From Trichostrongylus colubriformis (Eukaryota > Nematoda > Chromadorea > Rhabditida > Trichostrongylidae): 64,000 nt of DNA. The stretch is taken from assembly GCA_963978905.1 (NCBI GenBank), contig OZ022256.1, forward strand, positions 5,625,501 through 5,689,500, in the 5' to 3' direction. The position numbers and the translations under genes were made by a program. This document shows, in pieces, positions 12,026 to 22,600 of the stretch. The notes beneath the pieces were generated by a model, which worked only from the letters and a program-made list of their open reading frames with translations, did not search any database and was not told where the DNA came from. The stretch's first letter is position 1; each line of letters begins with the position of its first letter.

Positions 12026-14814
12026 CTATTCGATCCATTCATCCAAAAACTCTTTAATAGTATTTGTGTCCCACTTCTCTATGTTCAATGTGTTCACCGT
12101 ACTACCCGAACTATCCTGCAAAATCAGCTTTCCAATTTGCAGACAAGTAAATGTGTGCTATTACGCAACAATGTCGTAGTGGGAGCACAAACTGAAAATA
12201 AAAAAACTAGGAGGAATGAGACTTACTTTTAGTAAGATTTGAGGTCGAACTCCTCGCACATGACGCACCCGTACTTTATCACCCCATTCTGCAGCCATAT
12301 TTTGGTGAACAAACGCTGAAAAATGCATGAAAACTCACGGTTTGCAACTTCAATGTTGACAAAGAGATAGCACAATCATATCCTTTTGCCTACGATACTT
12401 GTGCACGGTAGGATTCAGTAGAGCGACGTTATCTTGTCCCACGCGTGAAACACTTACTGCGCCCCACGACTAAAATAAAACGCAGGATAAGCTAATCGCT
12501 TCAGGACTCAGCTGCACACGAGGGTCCCACCTCACACGCATTACGTTGCACTAGGCACGCTGTTATGCAAAAATCTGACTCAAGTAAGGGTGAATATCCG
12601 GACAAGATTACTTAACAGTAGACCAGGAAAATAAACAAGTAGAAATCGTGCGTGGTTGAAATATAGTACGGGAGCACAGACAGAGAAACTACGACAAGGG
12701 AGGGGAGGTTGCAGCTATACCCCGTAATTTCTCTCGCGTGGCACAGACCATGCTATATATCACCGTCTCTTCACTCTAAGTTGATCGTTCCACCCTCCGA
12801 TCTCTGTCTCTCTTCTTTCTCGCTACTCGGCCATACCGTGACCTGATGTGAAAGTCTTGCGCATTCCTGCGTCGCAGCGTTTGCGATCTGACGACGGCAG
12901 AATCGCAAGATCGCTGGGTTTTGTCTGTGCAACTTGGACGCGATGTATAACTGCGGCCCATGGATATGAGTGTCGTTTAAAAAGCCTTGAGGCCGTTGGA
13001 TATCGGTTGTTTCCTCTACGATTATTAACGGCAATAGTTAAATAACCGTGGGCTTATTGGAAAAAAATCTACAAAATGATCGAACTTAAACCAATTCAGT
13101 GTGACAGAACAATGAAAAATTGAAATCGAGACAATGCTTACCTTGAGCCTGCGGAAACCGGGCAAGGTTACATTCGCAGACTTCTATGATGGCAAGAGGG
13201 TATTTCTGAAATGTTTTCTCATGAAATACCACAAAAATTATTCATTTACCCTGCATGACGACAGTGGTAAGAAATACTAATGCATGAAAGCTCTGTATAC
13301 GCTGCTCCCTCCAATTCGACCCTATTGCAACGACTATGATTGTTTTAAGTTTGCTGAGAAAGGAAACAGCAGATAATAGTAGACTTATAATTGTCAATGA
13401 GTTGACCAGAAGCTTAAGTCGTTCAAAAAAGACCACTTCTTGTGACGAGAATAAAAAATCCCAAGAGGGATACAAGAGGATCTTCCTTCACTCTTCTGAT
13501 TCGGACTATAATTATGGAATGCATATCAAAACCTTAGCATGTGCGGAATCATATTGAAACAGGTTTAAAGACTCGAAAATTGAGGGCCTTCTACTACACC
13601 ATGGGCCTTTTTGCAGGTACCATAACAAACCATTACATTTCACCTTCTTGGACCGAAATGGGAATTGTCAAAGTCACTATACGACAGTGCTGAACATAAT
13701 TGATCTTCGCTCCACTTTCAGCAAAGGTAAGTTCACAGATTTGTTAATGGAAATTGAGCTAGGGCAGCCGCGCCTTTGGAAATTTCATATGTGGGGGAAG
13801 TAGGCTCACGACCACCAACTAACACGCATAGTTGCGTCACGTTTATGTAAGTCAAAAAAATACGAAAATTGGCAGTTGTGGAGTAGCACTTGAGGCACAA
13901 ATTAAGAACATAATTCAGAGAAAAAGCTCGAATACAAGCAATTCATACCGGATGCGCATCTTCTTCATCTTCGGTACAACATTGCAAACAATCACTCATT
14001 AACATTTCCAAATTAAAATGTTTAAGCTCCTTGCATAGTGTGCACTGTAAAGAGAAAACATTGTTCAAAATGGTACGACGTCCGAAAGTTCCGCTTTATG
14101 TGGGTATGGGGGATCTTTCAGGGAAATAAGCACAAACCTCATTCCAGCACAACAAAAAAAACCTAGTGGATGTAGTGGACGATAAGAAGGATTGGTTGTG
14201 ATTCAAAAGCCTAGATTTAACTAAGCTTAAGTATGGATGGAAAAGGGGCTGGATGAACCAAGGTTGCGGGATAACATTGACTCTGCGCTCAGCCTCAGGC
14301 TGTGATCATACACAACGCTCTGGGAGGTCAAGAAAAAAATACCTATTGACTGAAAGAATCAGCGCATCCGCGTTGGCACTGGCGGCGGCTCGGGATTAAT
14401 GTGATGGTGCTGGCATCGCAAACCGCGGATACGCTGATCCGTCGTAAATTCCGAAACGTTGCGCTCATTTCAGCAGGATTTGAAGCAACGACAGGCCTAG
14501 GAGCAGGAAACTTTACAGAAAGGGGTAGTGATTGGGAGAAGTAGAAGTGATTTTCCTGGGCCACATCTTTGTAGAGCGTAAAAGGTCTACAGGTACATTT
14601 CTAGATACAGATGGTTTGAACGCAGAACCATGGGTAGGCGAACTTCTTTGATAAATGCTTCTTCTCACAGAGGAGACCATGAACGAAAACCACTCACCTT
14701 TAATGATTCGGGAATGAAACCAGCTTCTTTGCATTCTTCTTCCGACATTTTATACTCTACAATTTCTGCACGAACTACCAAATGCAGACCGATACTCAGT
14801 AGCAATATCCGCAT
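12026..14814 (-). CDS. selenof: SELENOF (Sep15)-like ER thioredoxin-fold protein, Cys form
   Basis: The five exons are 14698-14814, 13949-14044, 13142-13205, 12227-12315 and 12026-12115, with TTTCAG/TTGCAG-type acceptors and GTGAG/GTATG/GTAAG donors; the phases join to 151 residues. A signal peptide (MRILLLSIGLHLVVRA) is followed by a cysteine-rich domain with Cys28, 40, 43, 58, 61 and 62, the six-cysteine pattern that in vertebrate SELENOF binds the folding sensor UGGT. The thioredoxin-like domain follows: IIEVCECNLARFPQAQAFV aligns with the redox motif region, and the C-terminus has LNIEKWDT...EFL. Vertebrate SELENOF has Cys-Gly-Sec at the redox motif; here it is Cys81-Glu-Cys83, so no selenocysteine decoding is needed. 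The family works in the ER lumen in glycoprotein folding quality control. Human SELENOF is 165 residues. Start: first ATG after a TTCAG acceptor 7 bases upstream. Confidence 0.94.
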
Positions 14815-14821
14815 TCTTGAA

Positions 14822-14823
14822 CT
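14822..14823 (-). other. Probable trans-splice acceptor of the SELENOF-like gene
   Basis: GGTTCAG ends 7 bases before the start codon of the SELENOF-like gene and no upstream coding exon is evident. This spacing is typical of spliced-leader addition in nematodes. It could instead be an ordinary acceptor of a 5' untranslated exon. Confidence 0.45.
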
Positions 14824-15154
14824 GAACCTGTGAGCTAAATTTGATCAAATAACTGACTGAACAACAATATTTACTAAGTGGACGCCACAAGGTGTCACCT
14901 GTGTTCTATAGATTCACAAGCAAATATGTACGATAGTAGATCGAGGATTACTTTCCGAGTGGTAAGCGGTACAGAAAGCTCCGAAGAGAGAGTTAACCAG
15001 TAAATGAGAAATAATTCACTCGTTAACTCGCCAGCTTATTCTACGTCTCTTTGTTCTTATTGGAGCGCCAACTTGTAACTAGAGCGCATTAACCACAACG
15101 ATGCTACTACAACACGGTCGTGACTTGAGTGTATGTCGTTTGGCGCAGCCCTTG

Positions 15155-15523
15155 CTGCCACCCTAACGCCGACCATTCGTCGCATCTTCTGGTCCGGCAA
15201 CTCGTCCACAGCATCGAACCCTCAAATCTCCGTAGTTGATGATTGCCATACAAAAGGCTTCGTTAAACAAGAACTGCAAATTACTGGCTTTTACGAACCT
15301 CATTTTATTACACTGGCGGCAAGGAATCTGGCGATTTTTTACCGCTTTTGGCTTTTTTGTCTCCACTACATTTTCAACGAGCTTCGTCCCAGTAGTTTGC
15401 CGTGCTTCATAAATAAGGTCCTTTATTCGGTAATTATCATTCACGTAAATTTGAGGGTTCGGTGCTGTGGACTAGTTGCCCGACGCAGAAAATGCGTCGA
15501 ATGATCGATGTTGGGGTGGGAAC
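15155..15523. mobile_element. MITE with ~80 bp inverted arms
   Basis: The arms 15156-15234 and 15441-15522 are inverted copies of each other. Shared words include CCATTCGTCGCAT / ATGCGTCGAATG and CCACAGCATCGAACCCTCAA / TTGAGGGTTCGGTGCTGTGG. The open frames on both strands inside reflect this symmetry and are not genes. Confidence 0.8.
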
Positions 15524-16258
15524 TACGGCCCATGTGTCCCATTGGCAAAATAGCTGCAAGGGCCGCGCCAAACGATCGTCTCTCTGTAACTTGAGTACGA
15601 CCTTCCCTAGGTATGTATCACGCGCCGGAAGGAAACCGCGCGCGGGCTAGGTCCGTCCCTCAAACATCATGGCTCAACGCCTACCGTAAACGGTCTTAAC
15701 CACGTGGAGCATGGGAATGTAGAGATCCGCCAGTTTTCCGCCAAGGAAGTCTGCCATCGTTGTCTGTCGTCGTCAAGAGCGGTTGTCTTCATCTGTCTGT
15801 GCCAGTCGTCTGAGGATACTGCTGTCACGAGAAGGAGATATACGACAAGGACGTTTTCACTAGCCTGATAGACCGGACATGCTATCCTACTCCCTTCTCC
15901 CAGGGATTTCCTCGTCACTCAAGGTCAACCAGTCCCCACGTGAGTTGATCATTTGTGAAATAGTAGATGTATCACTTATTCCTCATATATTCTTTCTCTC
16001 ATACTCTATTTGTGCCTTATGTTAGTCGTATTATTCGTTGTCCTCATAAGCTAGTAGTATAACATAGTGTTCTGTCGTGTAGCAATACCTCAGAGTAGAT
16101 ATAGCATCTCTATTAGAGGTCCTTCCTTTTAGCGGCTAGGGTACAGGCCACTGGGGACCCGCGCAGGCGTTATACGGCATTCTCCTCGTATCCTCAGAGG
16201 GTGTGGGCTCTTACAATACCCACGTTCTGCCGTGGTCCGGTGGTGGCTGAACCACCTT

Positions 16259-16406
16259 ATGCAGCGATTCAAACCGCTAGCCGCACCGGTCACGACAGAA
16301 TTGATGCATCGGCCGGGAATCGAACCCGGGCCGCCTGCGTGGCGAAGCATTCCACCACTTAACTAACGATGCAGCGATTCAAACCGCAAGCCGCACCGGT
16401 CACGAC
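16259..16406. repeat. 38 bp direct repeats flanking a tRNA-like sequence
   Basis: The 38-base block beginning ATGCAGCGATTCAAACCGC occurs at 16259-16296 and again at 16369-16406, with one mismatch, 110 bp apart. The tRNA-like sequence 16305-16372 lies between them and overlaps the second copy by four bases. Confidence 0.85.
16305..16372 (-). pseudogene. tRNA-Gly-derived sequence, shortened
   Basis: Read on the minus strand, it has acceptor-stem halves GCATCG and CGATGC, discriminator A, an A box (TAGTTAAGTGG) and a perfect B box (GGTTCGATTCC) in a good T arm. It resembles eukaryotic tRNA-Gly(GCC), but the anticodon arm is about three bases short (68 nt overall) and one acceptor pair is mismatched. 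A normal cloverleaf cannot form, so I call it a tRNA pseudogene or the head of a SINE. The internal polymerase III promoter boxes are intact, so it could still be transcribed. Confidence 0.75.
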
Positions 16407-16660
16407 CGACACTACTTGGGACCAGGGTGAAGCCTCCGTCGAGGAATCCTCAACAGGGGGGTCATATTTGGTGAGCGTAATCGTTGTGATAGGCAGTGAC
16501 CAGCGGAATTCCTCAGGCTGAGGGGGTGAGGTCTTGAGTGTAAAGAGGAGATTGAGAAAACTGGCTAAGTGGGTTCAAATCCAAAACCATTCAATTGAGT
16601 ACTCACTCAAATACCCGGAAGACGGGACAAGATAGGGCGCAATTTTTTCAGGATAAGTGC

Positions 16661-17131
16661 TTAAAGGCACACCACGCGATAGTGAGTTTAATAGTTTACT
16701 TTCTGGGGCAAGTAGGTCCTTGAACTGCTCAGACTGAATCTTTGTTGCGGATGCACGGTGCAACCTCACGTTGCTGTGCCTGCTTGAACGAAACCTAGCC
16801 GCGCTCACCCAACCAAATACACCTGGCTTTGGACAAACAATTTCCAATGTGGAAGCTGCTTTCATCATCGAATTAGTTGTTTCATCGAATTATAATATTT
16901 TCTCTCATCGCAAGCTACCTTCTCCAACTGAGCGCCACGTTGGAAATTTGTTCGCCTATCGCCAGGTGTGATTTGGTTAAGTGGGCGTGGCTAGGCTGTG
17001 TTCAAGCAGACACAACACTGTGAGGAAGCACCGTGCAGCCACAACAAAGGTGGAGCCTGCGAAGTTATCCAAGGATATACTTGCCCAAGAAAGTAAGCTA
17101 CTGATCTGATAATCGCATGGTGTGCCTTCAA
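16661..17131. mobile_element. TTAA-flanked MITE, copy 2
   Basis: The left end is TTAA then AGGCACACC at 16661-16673. The right end is GGTGTGCCT then TCAA at 17119-17131, one base away from TTAA. The inverted similarity runs about 55 bp inward and includes TTACTTTCTGGGGCAAGTA, also present near the left end of the copy at 7758. No transposase is encoded. Confidence 0.8.
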
Positions 17132-19612
17132 GACGATGTTGCAGAGAGGAAAGCGCATGGAAAACGCAAAAGATAGACAGAGTGAAAGGCTAGGCTGATC
17201 CCTTGATCCTCTTAGAATTATGGGCTGTGAACAAGGTGTCAAGCTTCTATAAGCAAAAATTATCTTATACTGCAGTGCGAATTAATATCTGTTACATTCG
17301 CAGTACACAATTTCAAGACGACCACGGGATTTTTGTACCTGTTAAACTGATGGATCGTCGATGAAAATCTTATGCATGGCGCGATCCAGCGATGCCAGCC
17401 AACGCCAATAGCCCTTTCGTTGGTCCGCCGGCACCGAAACCACGTACAGAGAGACCTCCGAAATTCACCAGTTAGCCATGGGAAGCGATTGATGGGATGA
17501 AAACGAGAAATCAGCCAGTTTGGACCTCTTTCATAGTATACTGATGCGAATGCAGGTACTTGCTCTGGTGCTAGTGAGCCACTCTACGGACCGGATAAGA
17601 GATTGTATTTTTAACAACGTAAATGAAATCCTCATGCTTGGTGCATCTCGCAGCGGGGCCGGCTAACGCTAGTTGCCATCCCATCAGATCCATCGATGAA
17701 AAATTTTCCTTGACTGGCTTTCTTCAGAATGACTTCTTTCCTTTCGGAGACATGGTGTAGTTCAAGTAATCATTGGAAAGCGGCAACCTCGCAGAACCCG
17801 GATAGCAAAACTGCTTTTGTAAGTATAAGCCTTGAAGGGAGCAAAGACCATTTGAAGTGCAACACTTCAAAAATTTTCAAGGTTCTCTCGACTAAATTTC
17901 CATCTAGAGATTTGCGCAACCATCAAGGAAATCAAGCTACCAATAGATTGCTCTAAGGAACTTATCAAGAAAACAGTTCACAGTACTTCCAAAGATGGAG
18001 TCCAAGTAAAGCTGCAGGTATTCAAAAATGTCCAGACGTAGAATGAGGAAGATACCGCGCCCCATCTGATCGCCGCGTTGCAGCCGCAATAGCGACGCGG
18101 CGATCGCAGTGGAGCACATTACATGGCTCCTACTTAGTTTCTAACTCTTTTTGCCTCGCTTTTCATCCTTTTTCTTCTTTATCATCAGAGGACGAGCACA
18201 TTACCAATGGTCGGCGACGCTTTCGTTCCGAAATACAAGTAAAGAATTTTGTTCGGTTTTTTCTTTTATTGTTAGACGCTTTTGTTTTGGAATATAAGTA
18301 CTGACTTTTATCAGGTTCTAATTCCTCTCATTTTGTTAGAAGTTTGGCCTCACTGTTTTTTTTACCATGAGCTTCTCATTTCCTTAATGCATTGGCTCGC
18401 AATGCGAAACATGAAAACGGAGGGGGGAGGTCGCATAGAGGCCTCCAGGGGGTCGTATTTTTTCGAAGATTTTTCTCGACGCCTCACTTGACACTGCCAC
18501 TACCCTTCTGATTGAATTTGTACATCGACTGCCCCCCCCCTCCAAAAACTAATTCAAGCAGAACAACTCATTCATGAAGAACTTTTTTATTCAATATTCT
18601 TTCAGGTTCTTCGTGATATGAACATGAAGAGAATAACATTGATAATTACAAGGAATTACAGGAACGAAGTTAGAAAAACCCGACAACGATTAAATATTAC
18701 CTAAGATTCAGTAATGACGTGACGATGCATCAAAGTCGGATGACTAAATTGTTACAAATACAGAATGTTCCTGCGTAGTTAGCTCGATCGTTATTGGTGA
18801 AAGGTCTTCGGGCGCTCCCAAAGTGCAGGTCCGCCCACGTCTAACGTGCGTCTAATGTAGTTTGAGGAAATAAACACTCCTTAGAATACATCTTGACAGT
18901 TAGGTTTTCGGCGCAAATAGAAGCATGTCTGAGCTCATGTCCGATTTGCGGTGGCATAATGGCCAGACAGGCTTTCTATTTGTTGCAGACACCACTTATA
19001 CTCAGCGACTACGAAAAGGGCTAGTGACGTATTCAGAAAGCCATCTGAAGCCATCTGACGTTCAAAGAAGCAAGAGAGCTTCCATGTGGAGAATATGAAA
19101 AGAGGTCATAATGATAGCGCACTCGTCCGCGTAGTAATTCTGGTCAAGTAGTCATTCGGTAGGAACTTCCGAGAGGAGCGTTTTGATGAATATTTTGAAC
19201 CGTATGCAATCCCATTTAAGCTACAGGTTTCGAGGGACCACGACAAAATCTATGTCAATTGGGTTTAGAACTGGACTGAGCCATTCGAATTGAGTAATGC
19301 TGATCAAGTCAAAATAACCTTCGACCTTATCATGATCAAAACAATAGATTACCCAAAAGTTTTAGGAAAATGGAAGAGCTGGCAAGCCCCGCCTACAGGG
19401 GGCGTGACTTCCGACTGAACGAGCGCCGATCTAATCATTTGTAGCCTATCTCAGGAATCTAGAAACGGAGATCATACCATTCGAAGTGGTTAAAACTAAT
19501 TAGCGAGAGCAACATGAACTGGACATTGTGGAATTACTACACTTTTCGCTTTTTTCACATTTTCAATGATTTTCCTCTGAGATGACGTCTCGATGCCATC
19601 GTTGAATTGAAT
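17132..19612. other. No gene recognised
   Basis: Lies downstream of the UNC-93-like gene. I see a C9 tract at 18532-18540 and no convincing exon on either strand. Confidence 0.35.
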
Positions 19613-22600
19613 TCAGGCGACACATGAGACGCTGACTTTCTCCTTTGAATCAACTCGATCCACTGGCGACACGTTATCATCCGTGTCATTCGTCCTTCTG
19701 ATCACTATCACGAAACAAGTGCAGCCGATTAGCAAACTTGTCGACAGCACTATCGTCCAAATCATCACGGTCATATATGGCGACAAAATGAGGACGATGC
19801 ATGACGCGATGCACTGAAAAGAAATCAAGTTTGACGGATCTCTGATGACAAAAGAAGGGGGGAAGTTTGATAGGGGTGTGTCAGGGCTGTCTATCCAGGT
19901 CAGGTCACGTGCGGAGGTAGCTTTCGCACCTTTTGGGCGAAGAAAATTATTAATAGGACCGGCAAGGTAACTGGTACGTGCGCAGAATCAATTCGCATAG
20001 GGCAGTGACCTAGTGGCACAGTTCCGACGCATCTTAGGTTTGATCCAGCAAAAGTATAATAGCATGCAAGTGAGCATTGGTGACCTCTTTTATCAGTACT
20101 TGTCACGGGATTACAATTGTGGGTATGCATCAAGGCACTTGAAGTGGGTCAATTCACGCAAGGCGGCAATGAAGTGCATGTCGTTGCATGTTTACAATGG
20201 AGGTAGCAAGGCGTTTCACGCGCGCGATGACGCAATTCTCATGACGCGCTGGCCCGACCCGAGTGACCTGTCGCGCATCTAGAAAAACGGTAACGGGTCC
20301 CGTGTCTGACACTTACTCAGCTAGCGAGATCTCGTTTCATTCACAATCGCGAAAAATTCCAAAACCGAACCTGGTGGATTCTGGTCAATGAGAAGACCTC
20401 TATACGATGATGTGGTACGGCTTTTTGACAAATCACCGCTCGAGCCATAGTTAGCGTGAAATCTGCCATACCGACCAGAAAACCGAATGTACACGCCAGT
20501 GTGCGACTAAAATGCGTCTTTCTATTTCGTCAGAAAGGTCGGCATTGAAGATGTGCCGAGCAAGGATTAAAATTGAATCACCACCGAAAAGGAGAGCTTT
20601 GGAACGTACCTAGGCGTAAACCACAGTGCATTGTCGTGAGTTGGCTCGATTGTTGACCTTTCCGGAACCGAAAGTTGAAATAGCGTCAGTGCCGCAACGA
20701 CAGTGCCAAAATGCAGAGCAACGGTGACGATCAGTTTGTACGAATGGCACTTCTTGATAAGTGGACGAACGAAGATTCCACCTGAACAATGGAGTTGAAA
20801 GATAACGAAATCCGATATTCGATGCGCTTTGCGAAGCGGTTCAAAAACAGTGGGATGCTTATTTTGTAGCCAGTCTAGATTGGAATTTAAATTGAAATGA
20901 ATTGCTGAGAAGCGATAGTAAAAAATAAAGAAAGGACATCGGCAGGGCTCCAATTCTGCACTTAGTTTCGGTGACACGCGTGGTTACCAGTGTTTGTGAC
21001 CTTACATTATCGATTACAGTTTTTTAGTTAGTGGTATGCTCAGTAGCTAACACGTCCACTCGAGGGCGGGGCCAAATAGAAGGGAGAAGCGCAAATTATG
21101 TCATTCGAGTGAATATCATTTTCATTCGTTAGAGCGCCACATTTTATCGCCTCGGGTACTTCACTTCTCTTCATCGTAGGTATCTCCTTCTTTCTCAACA
21201 ACCAGAATATCGCTCTTACTGAGGTGAGGCTACTTACTACGGAAAACCGCGTGGCCGATCGCGGCGAGCGGCGCGGCGGATGCGAGTGCCAGTGGCAGGG
21301 CATGGCAGCCTTCAAGCGAGGCAGTGTGGCATGGGTGGAAGTGCAGAGGTGACGCTCCTCTGCCGGGCTCCCGAGGGAGATCGATCCACAAGTCGCTCGT
21401 CGCGGCGGGCGTCCACGCGATTCCCCGGAGTGAGTAGCCTCACCCCCCTCCCCCCTTCCCTCCCCACTGCCCTTGACGAAATGCGTTCAATCACGCCACT
21501 TACTGGAAACTTCTGCCAATCCGGCGGAGCAACTGTAAAGTGCAACTATGTAGACGTCTTGAGAAAGTGATGCAGTGAACGAGAGTGTTGTTGGGTAGAT
21601 GCCAAGGAAGAAAGAGACGAGCAGTCCCATATGCAGGAATGTGAACGTCAACAAGATCATGTTTGGATGAACTGACGTCTTCGCCAAACCTTCTAAAAAC
21701 GCAAAAGCGTGAAATAGCATAAAATCTCAACACGAAACAGAGAGTAATAGAGCGAAACCGCTACAGAACTTACTCAGCTGATCTTTGAAACTCGGGATGA
21801 TCCTCGGTGAATTGCTGGCAATGCTATCGTATTGTTTTGTAGGGAGCAAAGCGAATATAATTGTTGAAATGAGTGATAATCCGAATAAAGTTCCATAGAT
21901 CGCCTGAAATAGGCACAAATATAACCTGAATTAGTTGCTCCGTCTGTTTTGGATGACGTCACCTCTCTAAAGGCACCGAGCTAGGGGGGGGGGAGGGTGA
22001 GATGGGGTATGTACCCTTACGTCACGATTTTCGCACGACTACGAGCGGCGTGCGACGCAGTGTGTGCGAGCTATGCGCTTCACGGTAGTTGAGTCTTGAA
22101 ACGATTACACAGCAATGCTAGGGATGCGATGCGCACTTGACTTGTAATCGCTTCAGGACCCGACAACATGGCGCCTTTAGTTCGTCCGCATTACTTCGCT
22201 TGCGACATGCCGCGGTGCGAAAATCCTGAGATAAGGGTACACACCAGGGGGGATGGTGCAAGCGGGGCCGCGTTCACAGGCACCGGGGCAGTATGGCACG
22301 GAAGGAAGTACATGGACGACGCGGACGACGAGACAGGGTGGTAGGGGCGGAGAGAGATAGACCCACGCCCTGCCGCCGGCACCACAAAGTATTAGCTCAA
22401 TCTAAGCGTTCTACCGAAACGGCGCCAGCCTACCCACATGCTGCGGACGCGTTTAATGAAACTTTCTGTAGTGTCCATAGTAATTGCTACCACTTGCTCT
22501 GTTCATTCCCCCCATGGATGAATCAAGGACCACTTACCTGAATGTGATTTTCAGAGAATGAACGGAAGTGCGTCGTTTTTTCAGAAATATCAGCTGGAAT

